From contig CALURJ010000015.1 of assembly GCA_944323145.1 (NCBI GenBank), positions 1-46,964 of the forward strand: a stretch of 46,964 bases of DNA, written 5' to 3'. The DNA is from Candidatus Gastranaerophilales bacterium (GTDB lineage: Bacteria; Cyanobacteriota; Vampirovibrionia; Gastranaerophilales; Gastranaerophilaceae). Shown here piece by piece: positions 33,669 through 41,786 of this stretch; the first letter of the stretch is position 1; each line of letters begins with the position of its first letter. The notes under the pieces were generated by a model. The model searched no databases. It saw nothing but the letters and a program-made list of their open reading frames with translations, and was not told where the DNA came from. The translations under genes were made by a program, and so were the position numbers.

Positions 33669-34337
33669 TTATTTTCCATACAATACAGCTTTAGCTGCTG
33701 CTGTTCCCGGTAAAATTGAAGTATCAAAGAATATTACTGGATAAATATCTGCCGGATTTGTTACTTTACAATTTGTAATTGCCTTATCTCCACCAGTTGC
33801 AGTTTCACCGTCACAAAGTGTTACTTTGTTAGGACCTTTGGTACCGTTAACATCTATATAACCCTTACAAATGTTTTCTTTATTTCCGGTTGTAACAGTG
33901 GTATCCTTAGTACAAGTTTTAGCACTTGCGGTTGTATAAGTGAACATAATACCATCGTTAAAGAAAAGAGTGGTATTAGTGGCCGCCGGAAGTTTAACAC
34001 CGTGTGCGTCTGTTGTTGCAGTACTAAGAGCATATTCTGTAGCAGGTATTGCTTTATTTTGTTCTGTTCTTACAACATTCATACGTGTAGTAAGTAACTT
34101 TTCTAATGAGTAGTCACTACCTGCACTTCCATCTATTTCGCCTAAATCCCAGTCATCCAATGCAACGTTTAGTGTAACGGCCTGAGATAATGCTGACAGG
34201 GCTTTTTTGTAAGCAGCTTTGTACTGAGCGCCTTGAGTTGAGTTCATCAATGTAGGCATAGTCATTGCAGCTACAACACCGATAATACCTAAAGTAATCA
34301 ACACTTCTGCGAGTGTAAAGCCTAAACTTTTTTTCAT
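33669..34337 (-). CDS. Prepilin-like protein, twin paralog 2
   Basis: 222 residues, paralog of the 32489-33157 gene. Leader MKKSLG, then the same FTLAEVLITLGIIGVVAAMT and a spine nearly identical to its twin (ALSALSQAVTLNVALDD). The head keeps FFNDGIMFTY, GYIDVNGTKGPNKVTLCDG, TNPADIYPVIFFD and AVLYGK, but the segments between differ strongly. The upstream sequence with its AAAGGTGA SD is also duplicated. Each gene has its own terminator, so the two are separately transcribed. Confidence 0.9.
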   Translation of the reverse strand: MKKSLGFTLAEVLITLGIIGVVAAMTMPTLMNSTQGAQYKAAYKKALSALSQAVTLNVALDDWDLGEIDGSAGSDYSLEKLLTTRMNVVRTEQNKAIPATEYALSTATTDAHGVKLPAATNTTLFFNDGIMFTYTTASAKTCTKDTTVTTGNKENICKGYIDVNGTKGPNKVTLCDGETATGGDKAITNCKVTNPADIYPVIFFDTSILPGTAAAKAVLYGK

Positions 34338-34555
34338 AATCTTTTCACCTTTCTTTTTTTGTAAAACTTACTCTCTTTAACTACTCTATGTTATTGTTCA
34401 ATTTTACGCGTTTAAATAATAGTTTTTATAAAACTAATTGTTGTACACTTATTTTAAACTATTTTTCAGTGATTGTCAAGGGGTATTAAGTGTTTATTAC
34501 GCAATTTAAATTTTAAAACGTGATTAGGTGACTTATTTTTATTCTCAAAAAAGGG

Positions 34556-34561
34556 TATTAT
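34556..34561 (+). promoter_or_regulatory. -10 element close to the XRE regulator start
   Basis: TATTAT followed by eight bases and ATG; the GGG upstream is too far to be a normal SD. Confidence 0.45.
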
Positions 34562-34569
34562 ATATCTTT

Positions 34570-34896
34570 ATGGACAATAAAAAATTACTCGGAAAAAGAA
34601 TTAAAGAAATAAGAAAATTTAAAGGGTTTACACAGGAGCAATTATCAGAAATGATTGATATCGAAACATCTTCATTGTCGGGAATTGAATCGGGACGTTT
34701 TTTCCCTTCTTTGCATGTTTTAGATAAAATTGCTTCCGTTTTGGACGTTGAACTTATTGAGTTTTTCAGATTTTCATCAGTTAATATCCCCAAAGATTTA
34801 GATAAAGAAATTTTGAGTATAATTGATAAACAAGACGAAAAAAATAAACAGATTATATATAAGTTTTTAGTTGCAGCTTTTTCTGTTATAGGGTGA
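34570..34896 (+). CDS. XRE-family transcriptional regulator, 108 aa
   Basis: A single N-terminal Cro/C1-type helix-turn-helix (LGKRIKEIRKFKGFTQEQLSEMIDIETSSLSGIESGRFFPSLHVLDKIASVL, quoted here only by its extent, residues 7-58), with the recognition helix around TSSLSGIESGR. The remaining 45 residues are helical and hydrophobic at the end (IIYKFLVAAFSVIG) and may dimerise or touch the membrane. The start at MDNKKLLGKR fits the family; a frame extension upstream lacks support. It lies beside the divergently transcribed twin prepilin gene 2 and could regulate it, but no operator was identified. REP units start 14 bases after its stop codon. Confidence 0.88.
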   Translation: MDNKKLLGKRIKEIRKFKGFTQEQLSEMIDIETSSLSGIESGRFFPSLHVLDKIASVLDVELIEFFRFSSVNIPKDLDKEILSIIDKQDEKNKQIIYKFLVAAFSVIG

Positions 34897-34910
34897 ATTG
34901 TATAATTGTC

Positions 34911-34941
34911 ACCCACCCTAGCCCTCCCTGATAAGGGAGGG
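34911..34941 (+). repeat. REP half-unit (right arm)
   Basis: ACCCACCCTAGCC followed by CTCCCTGATAAGGGAGGG, directly after the XRE gene. Confidence 0.8.
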
Positions 34942-34950
34942 AAAAATAAA

Positions 34951-35085
34951 GCCTTCCCTAAATTGTGTGGTGAAAATAAGCACCCTATCCTTGAAATAAA
35001 ATAGCGTCATTGCGGACTAGATCCGCAATCGCATAATAATTGAAGCTTGTTACCCACCCCTGCTCCCTCCCTGACAAGGGAGGGG
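34951..35085 (+). repeat. Interrupted REPIN-like copy with a nested palindrome
   Basis: Begins with a broken left arm (GCCTTCCCTAAATT, no closing GGGAAGG). It contains a perfect 8-bp palindrome ATTGCGGA-CTAGA-TCCGCAAT (35009-35029) flanked by GCGTC and CGC, and ends with a full right arm (TACCCACCCC, then CTCCCTCCCTGACAAGGGAG). Confidence 0.7.
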
Positions 35086-35165
35086 AGATGAATGGTTGAA
35101 AATTTAATTTACTCATGGTATCATCTGTTTTGTTGATATATAAGAAGAAGGGGTAATTAGTAATT

Positions 35166-37049
35166 ATGACTTGTGTATTAGAAAATAAGTCTAATGTTTT
35201 AGACGAAAAAGCAAAAAAGACTATTCGTAAAGCATTAAAAGTGTTGGGCAAAAAAAATCTTGCTTTTATTATGCACAGCGGAAGTTTTCCGTCAGCCCGG
35301 AACCAGAATACGGGATTTGGCAGTATTAACAGCGATGGCGGCAAAGAGTTTATTGAATACGCTTCGGGGCTTTTTGACGCAATACAACTTGGACCTGCTG
35401 GCAAGACAAAGTCCTGTGATTCTTCTCCATACACCGGTACAATATTTTCAGGCAATCCGTTATTTATCGATCTGAAAGAACTTACTACAAAAGCATGGGG
35501 AAAAATTCTTTCCGAAGATACTTACAACAGAATTGTGGCTGAAAACCCTAACAAAGACCTAAATAAAACAGCTTATTCTTATATTTATAAACAGCAGGAT
35601 GAAGCTTTGCAGGAAGCATGGAATAATTTTAAGGCTAATCCTGTCAAAAAACTTGAAAAAGAGTTTAATCATTTTAAGTCAGAAAACAGCTTCTGGCTTG
35701 ATAAAGATGCTCTTTACGAAGCTTTATCAATAGAACACGGGAATGATTACTGGCCTTTATGGAATTCCGAAACTGATAAAAATCTTTTCAATCCTTCGTC
35801 TATTGAACAGCAGATTGAATTCGGAAACCGTATTAAAGAAATCGAAAGCAAGTATTCGGATGAAATTGAAAGATATAAATTTATACAGTTTATATTAAGT
35901 AAGCAGAATGAAGAAACAAGAAAATTTGCTGAAAAACATGATATAAAAATGATTGCGGACAGACAGGTTGCTTTTTCTGACCGCGATACATGGGCTTATC
36001 AGTCATTATTCTTGAAAGGATGGTGTCTGGGATGTCCGCCTGATTATTTCTCAAAAGACGGACAAGCATGGGGTTTCCCTGTTATGGATCCGGAAAGACT
36101 TTATAATGCTGACGGTTCTCTGGATGACGGCGGAATTCTGCTCAAAAACCTTTATAAAAAAATGTTTAAAGAAAACCCGGGCGGTGTAAGAATTGACCAC
36201 ATTGTCGGACTTATTGACCCCTGGGTGTACAAACAGGGCAAAAAACCGAAAATTGAAGAGGGGGCAGGAAGGCTCTATTCTTCTCCGGAGCATCCTGAAC
36301 TTTCTAAATATGCGATTGCAAAATTGGAAGATTTGGATACCGAGCTTACCGCAGATAAGGAAAAAAGAGTTAAAAAGCTTACTAAACAGCAGATAAAAGA
36401 TTACGGCAGACTTATTGAAAAAATTGTTATTGCTGCTGCTAAAGAAGAAGGACTTGATAAAGACGCAATTGTCTGTGAAGATTTAGGAACTTTAACAAAT
36501 CCTGTTGCTTCTGTTATGAACACTTACGGGCTTCAGGGAATGAAGCTAACCCAGTTTGTCGAAGCTGACAAGCCGAAAGATCCTTACAGATGCTGTAATA
36601 TATGTAAAAAATGCTGGGCAATGGTCGGGACTCACGATAACGAGCCGATAAAAATGTGGGCTGATCAAAATATTCATACGCATGTCGGTTATCTTCATGC
36701 AAAGAATCTTGTTGATGATTTGTTTGCGGAAGCTGATAATAAAGATGATATTATCGTAAGACTTACGAACGATGCTGAATTTTTGGCGCAAACAAAGCTT
36801 GTTGAACTTTTTGCATCTGCTGCCGAAAATATTCAGATGTTCTTTACTGATTATTTCAATGTATATGATGTTTATAACAGACCGGGAACATCAGGCGATG
36901 CAAACTGGAGCTTAAGACTTCCCGATAATTATAAAGAATTAAATGCAATAAATCTTGCAAATATCCTTAAACTGGCTATTCTTGCAAGAGGGCATGAGTT
37001 CGCGGAAAAAAATAAAAAAGTAATTGAAAAATTAGAGGAAATAATATAG
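35166..37049 (+). CDS. malQ: 4-alpha-glucanotransferase (GH77, amylomaltase)
   Basis: Transfers glucan segments between maltodextrins, part of maltodextrin or glycogen metabolism in the cytoplasm. 627 residues. GH77 catalytic residues by position: nucleophile D344 in VRIDHIVGLIDPW, acid/base E438 in VCEDLGTLTNPV, stabiliser D491 in VGTHDNEPIKMW. Other motifs: FGSINSDGGKEFIEYA, CPPDYFSKDGQAWGFPVMDP. The stretch RCCNICKKCW is Cys-rich and unusual. The C-terminal part from about 510 (DDLFAEADNKDDIIVRL) is less typical. AGGGG lies about 13 bases before the ATG, rather far. Terminator downstream. Confidence 0.93.
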   Translation: MTCVLENKSNVLDEKAKKTIRKALKVLGKKNLAFIMHSGSFPSARNQNTGFGSINSDGGKEFIEYASGLFDAIQLGPAGKTKSCDSSPYTGTIFSGNPLFIDLKELTTKAWGKILSEDTYNRIVAENPNKDLNKTAYSYIYKQQDEALQEAWNNFKANPVKKLEKEFNHFKSENSFWLDKDALYEALSIEHGNDYWPLWNSETDKNLFNPSSIEQQIEFGNRIKEIESKYSDEIERYKFIQFILSKQNEETRKFAEKHDIKMIADRQVAFSDRDTWAYQSLFLKGWCLGCPPDYFSKDGQAWGFPVMDPERLYNADGSLDDGGILLKNLYKKMFKENPGGVRIDHIVGLIDPWVYKQGKKPKIEEGAGRLYSSPEHPELSKYAIAKLEDLDTELTADKEKRVKKLTKQQIKDYGRLIEKIVIAAAKEEGLDKDAIVCEDLGTLTNPVASVMNTYGLQGMKLTQFVEADKPKDPYRCCNICKKCWAMVGTHDNEPIKMWADQNIHTHVGYLHAKNLVDDLFAEADNKDDIIVRLTNDAEFLAQTKLVELFASAAENIQMFFTDYFNVYDVYNRPGTSGDANWSLRLPDNYKELNAINLANILKLAILARGHEFAEKNKKVIEKLEEII

Positions 37050-37056
37050 AATAAAC

Positions 37057-37098
37057 AGGGTTAATATCCGCCAAAGCGGGGATATTAACCCTATAATT
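37057..37098 (+). terminator. Strong terminator after malQ
   Basis: AGGGTTAATATCC (37057-37069) pairs perfectly with GGATATTAACCCT (37080-37092), 13 bp plus inner pairs, followed by ATAATTTT. Confidence 0.85.
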
Positions 37099-37113
37099 TT
37101 CTAAGGGGTATTA

Positions 37114-37965
37114 ATGAAAAAGTTTTTGATAACATTATGTTTACTGGCTAATATAGGGATTGCAATTGCCGCAGAACCAGCAAAGCCTTACGAACCTTCG
37201 ACTGAAGCCAAGTTGCAGTACAATCAGGGAGTTGATTATTACAAAGTCGGACAGTATGATCAGGCAATGGCTGCTTTCAGACAGGCAATTAGTCTTGATC
37301 CTAACTATATTGATGCATATTATAATCTCGGTTCAATTCTTGAATATTTAAGACAGGATGAGGCTGCGCTCGCTGTATTCAAACAGATTATGGTGAGGAA
37401 ACCTGATGATTACGAATCTGTTTACAAGGCTGCAAATTTAAGCTACAAATTGGGCTTTACTGATAAAGCAAAAACATATCTGTCAATAATTCCGCCCGAA
37501 AGCAGCGTTTATGCAAATGCTAAGGCACTTGCTTCAAACTTAAACACAGATATGCAGACTATTAAGTCTGAAAAGGCGCAGGAGGCGGCACCTCAAAAAA
37601 TTGACCAGACGAACGGAATGTACAATGATATCCCGAGTCCTACAGGGGTTACAACCGATAATAACGGAAATGTTTATGTGGCATGTTTTTCTGACAACAT
37701 GATTTACAAAATTTCTCCGGACGGTAAGAAAGTTATTTTTATAAAAACTCCGAAATTAAACGGTCCTATTGCGATGGTTAGCGATTCTGCGGGGAATATT
37801 TATGTTTCAAATTACAATGCCGATAATATTATAAAAATTTCTCTGTCCGGTGAAATTACAACACTTGTTTCAAATGTTAAAAAGCCTTACGGAATGCATA
37901 TAAGCGGTCAATTGTTGTTTGTTTCTTCACAGGGCTCAAATTCGGTGTTGAGATATAAGCTGTAA
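37114..37965 (+). CDS. Secreted TPR plus NHL/beta-propeller-fragment protein, 283 aa
   Basis: Signal peptide MKKFLITLCLLANIGIAIAA. Residues about 28-130 form three TPR units (LQYNQGVDYYKVGQYDQAMAA; YIDAYYNLGSILEYLRQDEAALA; ESVYKAANLSYKLGFTDKAK). After a linker, residues about 170-283 hold three NHL-type blades (PTGVTTDNNGNVYVACFSDN; GPIAMVSDSAGNIYVSNYNAD; KPYGMHISGQLLFVSSQGSN), too few for a closed propeller alone. It is probably periplasmic or surface-exposed and binds protein or glycan partners (inference). SD AAGGGG upstream. Its end is 3 bases from the convergent permease gene. Confidence 0.87.
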   Translation: MKKFLITLCLLANIGIAIAAEPAKPYEPSTEAKLQYNQGVDYYKVGQYDQAMAAFRQAISLDPNYIDAYYNLGSILEYLRQDEAALAVFKQIMVRKPDDYESVYKAANLSYKLGFTDKAKTYLSIIPPESSVYANAKALASNLNTDMQTIKSEKAQEAAPQKIDQTNGMYNDIPSPTGVTTDNNGNVYVACFSDNMIYKISPDGKKVIFIKTPKLNGPIAMVSDSAGNIYVSNYNADNIIKISLSGEITTLVSNVKKPYGMHISGQLLFVSSQGSNSVLRYKL

Positions 37966-37968
37966 TTT

Positions 37969-38793
37969 TTATTCCTTCACGCCGCCCTGCAAAATGTCGG
38001 AGATAAAATATTTTTTCCCGAGTAGAAAAACACCGATTACCGGTATTGTACAGATAACGGAACAGGCGAGAAGTTCTCCCCACAGAGTAATTTCTCTGAA
38101 ACTTCCTTTGTAAATCGCAAGCCCGACAGGAAGTGTACGCATACCTTCCGAATTCGTAACAATTAACGGCCACATAAAGCTGTTCCATGTCGTAACAAAT
38201 GTGAATATCGCAAGGGTTGCAACGGTCGGAAGCGCAAGGGGCAGCGCGATTTTAAAAAATGTTTGAAAGAGGTTACAGCCGTCAATTTTTGCCGATTCTT
38301 CCAAATCTTTAGGAAGCCCCAGAAAATACTGGCGCATTAAAAATATTCCAAATCCCCCGAACAGTGCAGGAAGAATTAGTGCCTGATACGTATCTATCAA
38401 ATGCATTTCTCTCATTAAAAAGAAAAGAGGTATTATATTAACCTGAGGCGGAATCAGCATGGTTATCAAAATTAAAAGAAAAAGTCCGTCCCTGTATTTG
38501 AAATTCATTCTTGCAAAGGCATAACCCGCAAGAGAGGCAAAAAGTACCTGACCTATTGTTGTAATCGAAGCTACTACAAGACTGTTCAAAAAATAAATAC
38601 TTAAAGGTATATCTTTAAAAACGTTTTTGTAATTGTCTATAGTTAAATTTGAGTGAAAAATTTTTCCTGCGTTAGAGAAAATTTCGCTGTTGTTAACAAA
38701 GGATAAATTAACCATGGCCAGAAAAGGATATAACATGCTTATAGCAATTAAAATAAGAGTTAAATAACCTAAAAATATCCTTAGCTTTCTCAT
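37969..38793 (-). CDS. Carbohydrate ABC transporter permease, MalG/UgpE type
   Basis: 274 residues, six membrane helices, with the EAA loop typical of these permeases: EESAKIDGCNLFQTFFKIALPLALPTVA (here shortened) around residue 185. The N-terminal helix LGYLTLILIAISMLYPFLAMV and the NIIPLFFLMREMHLIDTYQALILP region are also typical. A MalF-type partner and a sugar-binding protein are missing on both sides; the likely ATPase is the MalK-like gene at 8716-9714. TATAAT lies six bases before the ATG and no SD is seen, so this gene may have its own leaderless mRNA. Confidence 0.92.
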   Translation of the reverse strand: MRKLRIFLGYLTLILIAISMLYPFLAMVNLSFVNNSEIFSNAGKIFHSNLTIDNYKNVFKDIPLSIYFLNSLVVASITTIGQVLFASLAGYAFARMNFKYRDGLFLLILITMLIPPQVNIIPLFFLMREMHLIDTYQALILPALFGGFGIFLMRQYFLGLPKDLEESAKIDGCNLFQTFFKIALPLALPTVATLAIFTFVTTWNSFMWPLIVTNSEGMRTLPVGLAIYKGSFREITLWGELLACSVICTIPVIGVFLLGKKYFISDILQGGVKE

Positions 38794-38799
38794 AAATCT

Positions 38800-38805
38800 A
38801 TTATA
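38800..38805 (-). promoter_or_regulatory. -10 of a likely leaderless promoter for the ABC permease
   Basis: TATAAT on the minus strand, then six bases, then ATG; it overlaps the stop codon of the 44-aa ORF. Confidence 0.55.
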
Positions 38806-38935
38806 TTACAAAATATAACAGAGCAAACATAACGCAAAGGGAAAGTGAACTTAAAACGAACCATGTATGCATTACGGGGTGCTGGTAATCCCAGATTTCT
38901 TTTAAAGTAGTTGCAGCATTTTCAATTGTTTGCAT
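38801..38935 (-). CDS. Small single-pass membrane protein, 44 aa
   Basis: MQTIENAATTLKEIWDYQHP, then a hydrophobic helix HTWFVLSSLSLCVMFALLYF. GGAG lies about 10 bases before the ATG. It ends 7 bases before the permease start on the same strand. No family recognised. The combination of SD, clean membrane helix and position makes a real small protein likely. Confidence 0.6.
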   Translation of the reverse strand: MQTIENAATTLKEIWDYQHPVMHTWFVLSSLSLCVMFALLYFVI

Positions 38936-39036
38936 AATCTTTATTCTCCAATAACATATAAAATCTTTATATTTATATCTTATGCATTAATCATTTTTGG
39001 ACATCACCTAATCGGTTGATTATTTGTATTCTTTAG

Positions 39037-39042
39037 GATAAT
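39037..39042 (+). promoter_or_regulatory. -10 element close to the TrhP-like gene start
   Basis: GATAAT, eight bases before the ATG, with TTGATT at 39016-39021 as a possible -35 (15-base spacer). No SD. Confidence 0.45.
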
Positions 39043-39050
39043 ATACACTT

Positions 39051-40313
39051 ATGCGGAATGTAGAACTTTTGATGCCGGCAGGCAATCTGGAAAAGCTTGA
39101 ATATGCCGTAAGCTACGGCGCTGATGCAGTTTACCTCGGTGTTGTGGATTTTAGCCTTCGTGCTATGAGAAAAGGCAGTCTTATAACTATGGAAAATTTG
39201 AAGCAGGCTGTTGATTTGGCTCATTCACTGGGGGCAAAGGCTTATGTGACAATAAACATATTTGCTTTTAATAATGATATCAAGCAATTAGAAGCTTGTC
39301 TCGATAGATTTAAAGACGCAAAGCCGGATGCATTTATTGTAAGCGATTATGGTATTTTAAACTTAATAAAACGTAATATTCCGAATGTGGATCTTCATAT
39401 AAGTACACAAACTAATACTTTAAATTATGAAAGCGTTAAATTCTGGCGTGATTTGGGTGCTTCACGTGTAATTCTTGCAAGAGAGCTTCCTATTGCGGAT
39501 ATTGCTGAAATAAGACGTCAGGTGCCGGATATAGAGCTTGAATGCTTTGTGCACGGAGCACAGTGTGTATCTTTTTCAGGAAGATGCCTGTTAAGCGATT
39601 ATTTTTCTAAGGGAGAAAGAAAGGCAAACCACGGCAACTGTTCACAGCCATGCAGATGGAGCTACAAACTTGTTGAAGAAACACGTCCGGGTGAATTTCT
39701 TGAAATTAATCAGGACGAAAGAGGCTCGCATATATTAAGCCCGAAAGATTTATGCCTTGTAAAGCAGCTTCCTCAATTGATTGATGCTGGTGTTGATTCT
39801 TTTAAAGTTGAAGGAAGAACAAAAAGTCTTTACTATGTATCTGCTGTTGCAAAAACTTACAGGCAGGCAATTGATGAAGTTTTAAAAAATCCTTCTGCTG
39901 ATATGGAAAAATATTTTACAGAGCTTCAAAAAGTCGGTAACCGCGGTTATACTACCGGATTTGCACTCGGGGATAACAACGGAGAAAGCTACAGTTATGA
40001 TATTTCAAAGGGTTTAGCAGGTGCTGATTTTTTGTGTGAGTTTCAAACGCGCCGGCAAGATAGTATACAATCTGCCGCCGATGAAAATTATTACCTTGTA
40101 AAAATTAAAAATAAAATGCTTCTCGGAGATGTTGTAGAAATTATTACGCCCGATGAGCAATTTACAGCAGCGGTAGAAGGTATTAAAAATGAAGACGGAG
40201 AAGATTTACCGTTGGGAAATACAAATGATGATGTTTATATTAAATTCTCTCAATCGCCTAAAGACCCGAAATATGCCCTTGTTCGAACAATAGGAGTAAA
40301 AAATGTTCATTAA
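39051..40313 (+). CDS. U32-family protein, TrhP/YegQ type
   Basis: 420 residues. The TIM-barrel N-terminal part is a clear U32 match: ELLMPAGNLEKLEYAVSYGADAVYLG, shortened, with FVHGAQCVSFSGRCLLSDY and the Cys motif ANHGNCSQPCRWSY, then SPKDLCLV and DSFKVEGRTKSLYYV. The C-terminal 80 residues form the small beta-barrel (MLLGDVVEIITPDEQF). TrhP-type members act with prephenate in 5-hydroxyuridine formation on tRNA; that assignment here follows the Cys motif and the C-terminal extension. The next gene overlaps by 11 bases. Promoter-like GATAAT lies just upstream and no SD is present. Confidence 0.9.
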   Translation: MRNVELLMPAGNLEKLEYAVSYGADAVYLGVVDFSLRAMRKGSLITMENLKQAVDLAHSLGAKAYVTINIFAFNNDIKQLEACLDRFKDAKPDAFIVSDYGILNLIKRNIPNVDLHISTQTNTLNYESVKFWRDLGASRVILARELPIADIAEIRRQVPDIELECFVHGAQCVSFSGRCLLSDYFSKGERKANHGNCSQPCRWSYKLVEETRPGEFLEINQDERGSHILSPKDLCLVKQLPQLIDAGVDSFKVEGRTKSLYYVSAVAKTYRQAIDEVLKNPSADMEKYFTELQKVGNRGYTTGFALGDNNGESYSYDISKGLAGADFLCEFQTRRQDSIQSAADENYYLVKIKNKMLLGDVVEIITPDEQFTAAVEGIKNEDGEDLPLGNTNDDVYIKFSQSPKDPKYALVRTIGVKNVH

Positions 40314-40785
40314 ACCGGATTATGATTTAAAAAGTATTTATGATATAGATCTTGAGGAACTTAAAAATCAGGGTATAAAAGCCTTGTTGTTTGATTTGGA
40401 CAGTACTCTTATGGGTTCTAGAACAGGGTGCTATACCGAAAAAACTCTTGAGTGGCTCAGTCAGGTAAAGAAAGACTTTTTTGTCGGGGTTGTATCAAAT
40501 AACAATAACCCTGCTTATATGGCGAAAGTTCTTGCATGTTCGGATTTCCCTGTGGTATTTGAGGCTCATAAACCGGATGTGAAAGTCGCGGGAGAATTTA
40601 TGAAGCAGTATTCTTTGACACCTGAAACGACCTGTTTTGTCGGTGACAGACCGCTTACTGATGTTATGTGCGGGAAAAATCTCGGATGTACAACTATTCT
40701 TGTTGATTCTATTACTGCTGATATTGAAAAGCCTATTGTAAGATTTGCTAGATGGCTTGAAAGATGCAGTGTTAAGAAATTTTAA
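40303..40785 (+). CDS. YqeG-family HAD phosphatase
   Basis: 160 residues. HAD motif I is LLFDLDSTLMG with nucleophile D31 and D33; motif II is VSNNNN; motif III is K90 in AHKPD; motif IV is GDRPLTD with D115 and D120. This arrangement, together with the opening KPDYDLKSIYDID, matches the YqeG (IIIA) group. The natural substrate of the group is not known to me. Overlaps the U32 gene by 11 bases, so the two are coupled. Confidence 0.92.
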   Translation: MFIKPDYDLKSIYDIDLEELKNQGIKALLFDLDSTLMGSRTGCYTEKTLEWLSQVKKDFFVGVVSNNNNPAYMAKVLACSDFPVVFEAHKPDVKVAGEFMKQYSLTPETTCFVGDRPLTDVMCGKNLGCTTILVDSITADIEKPIVRFARWLERCSVKKF

Positions 40786-40867
40786 TATATTATCTGCTGT
40801 ATAACAAAAATTTTTTTTACATATTTTAGTCTTTTTATTAAATTTAAAATTAAAGGAAGCATAAAAT

Positions 40868-41758
40868 ATGACAACTATTATTACAGATAACGGGCAATAT
40901 AAAACCCCAGGATTTTGGACAACGGCAGGTGCTGTTATAGTTGGTTCTGCCGCGCAGAGTGCGGTTGCAAATTCTAATAAATGTATTGCGAGACCTATTT
41001 TGAAAAAAATGAAAGAAGCATCTCAAAGTTGCGATAATAAGACATTAAGGGCAGCAATAAATGATGCATTTATAAATTCTAATTTGTTTAAAAACGGTGT
41101 AGAATTGCTTGATGTAAAGCTGTTAAAAAATAATAATGCCGGCGAATTAGCTGCAAATAAAAAATTACATGAAGCAATTTTAAATTCGCTGCCGAAATTT
41201 TTACGCAATACCACATGCGGTGATATTGCTGTAAAGGTTGTTAAAAATATGATAGAAGCAGGTAACAATGCTGCATATTTATTTAAAACAAAGAAAATAG
41301 CTGTTAATATTGATAAATTAGGAACTTCAGCTTTCCATGAGATGGGGCATGCTATTAATCATAACCAGAGTAAAATCTGGAAAGTCATTCAGGGAATGAG
41401 ACTCCCAGCTATGGCAGCAGGCGGAGTATTTGGTTTGACTGCGTTATTAAAACGTCAAAAACTTGAAGGAGAACAACCTGTCAATACTTTTGATAAAGTG
41501 ACAACATTTGTTAAAGATAATGTAGGCAAACTTGTTCTTGCGTCGTTTGTCCCTATTGTGTCTGAAGAATTAATGGCAACATACAGAGGAAATAAAATGG
41601 CTAAAAAATTATTACCTTCTGAAATGTTTGCAAAGGTCAAAAAGACAAATAGGCTTGGTGCAGTTACATATATTTCTTCTGCGCTATTAACTGCTCTTGC
41701 TGCTTATTCCGCTTCTAAGGTTCGAGATAAAATTGCTGAGCCTAAGAAGATTGCATAA
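40868..41758 (+). CDS. Putative membrane-associated zincin-like metallopeptidase, 296 aa
   Basis: Residues 155-165 read AFHEMGHAINH: H157, E158 and H161 form an HExxH zinc site. About 72 residues later EELMATYRGNKMA (E233/E234) resembles the third-ligand helix of M48-like gluzincins (EExxD), with Thr in place of the usual Asp. Two hydrophobic segments lie between and after (LPAMAAGGVFGLTALL; GAVTYISSALLTALAAY), and another near the N-terminus (FWTTAGAVIVGSAAQSAV). It could be a membrane protease of unknown substrate, or an inactive relative. SD AAGGAAGC is about 8 bases upstream. It is monocistronic. Confidence 0.7.
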   Translation: MTTIITDNGQYKTPGFWTTAGAVIVGSAAQSAVANSNKCIARPILKKMKEASQSCDNKTLRAAINDAFINSNLFKNGVELLDVKLLKNNNAGELAANKKLHEAILNSLPKFLRNTTCGDIAVKVVKNMIEAGNNAAYLFKTKKIAVNIDKLGTSAFHEMGHAINHNQSKIWKVIQGMRLPAMAAGGVFGLTALLKRQKLEGEQPVNTFDKVTTFVKDNVGKLVLASFVPIVSEELMATYRGNKMAKKLLPSEMFAKVKKTNRLGAVTYISSALLTALAAYSASKVRDKIAEPKKIA

Positions 41759-41786
41759 GTTTACAATTAATGTTTAATAATTTAAA

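Noticed and set aside
32189..35085. Repeated palindromes looked at first like a CRISPR array.
   Set aside because: Units are irregularly spaced, differ in arm sequence, come as inverted pairs and have no uniform spacers or cas genes.
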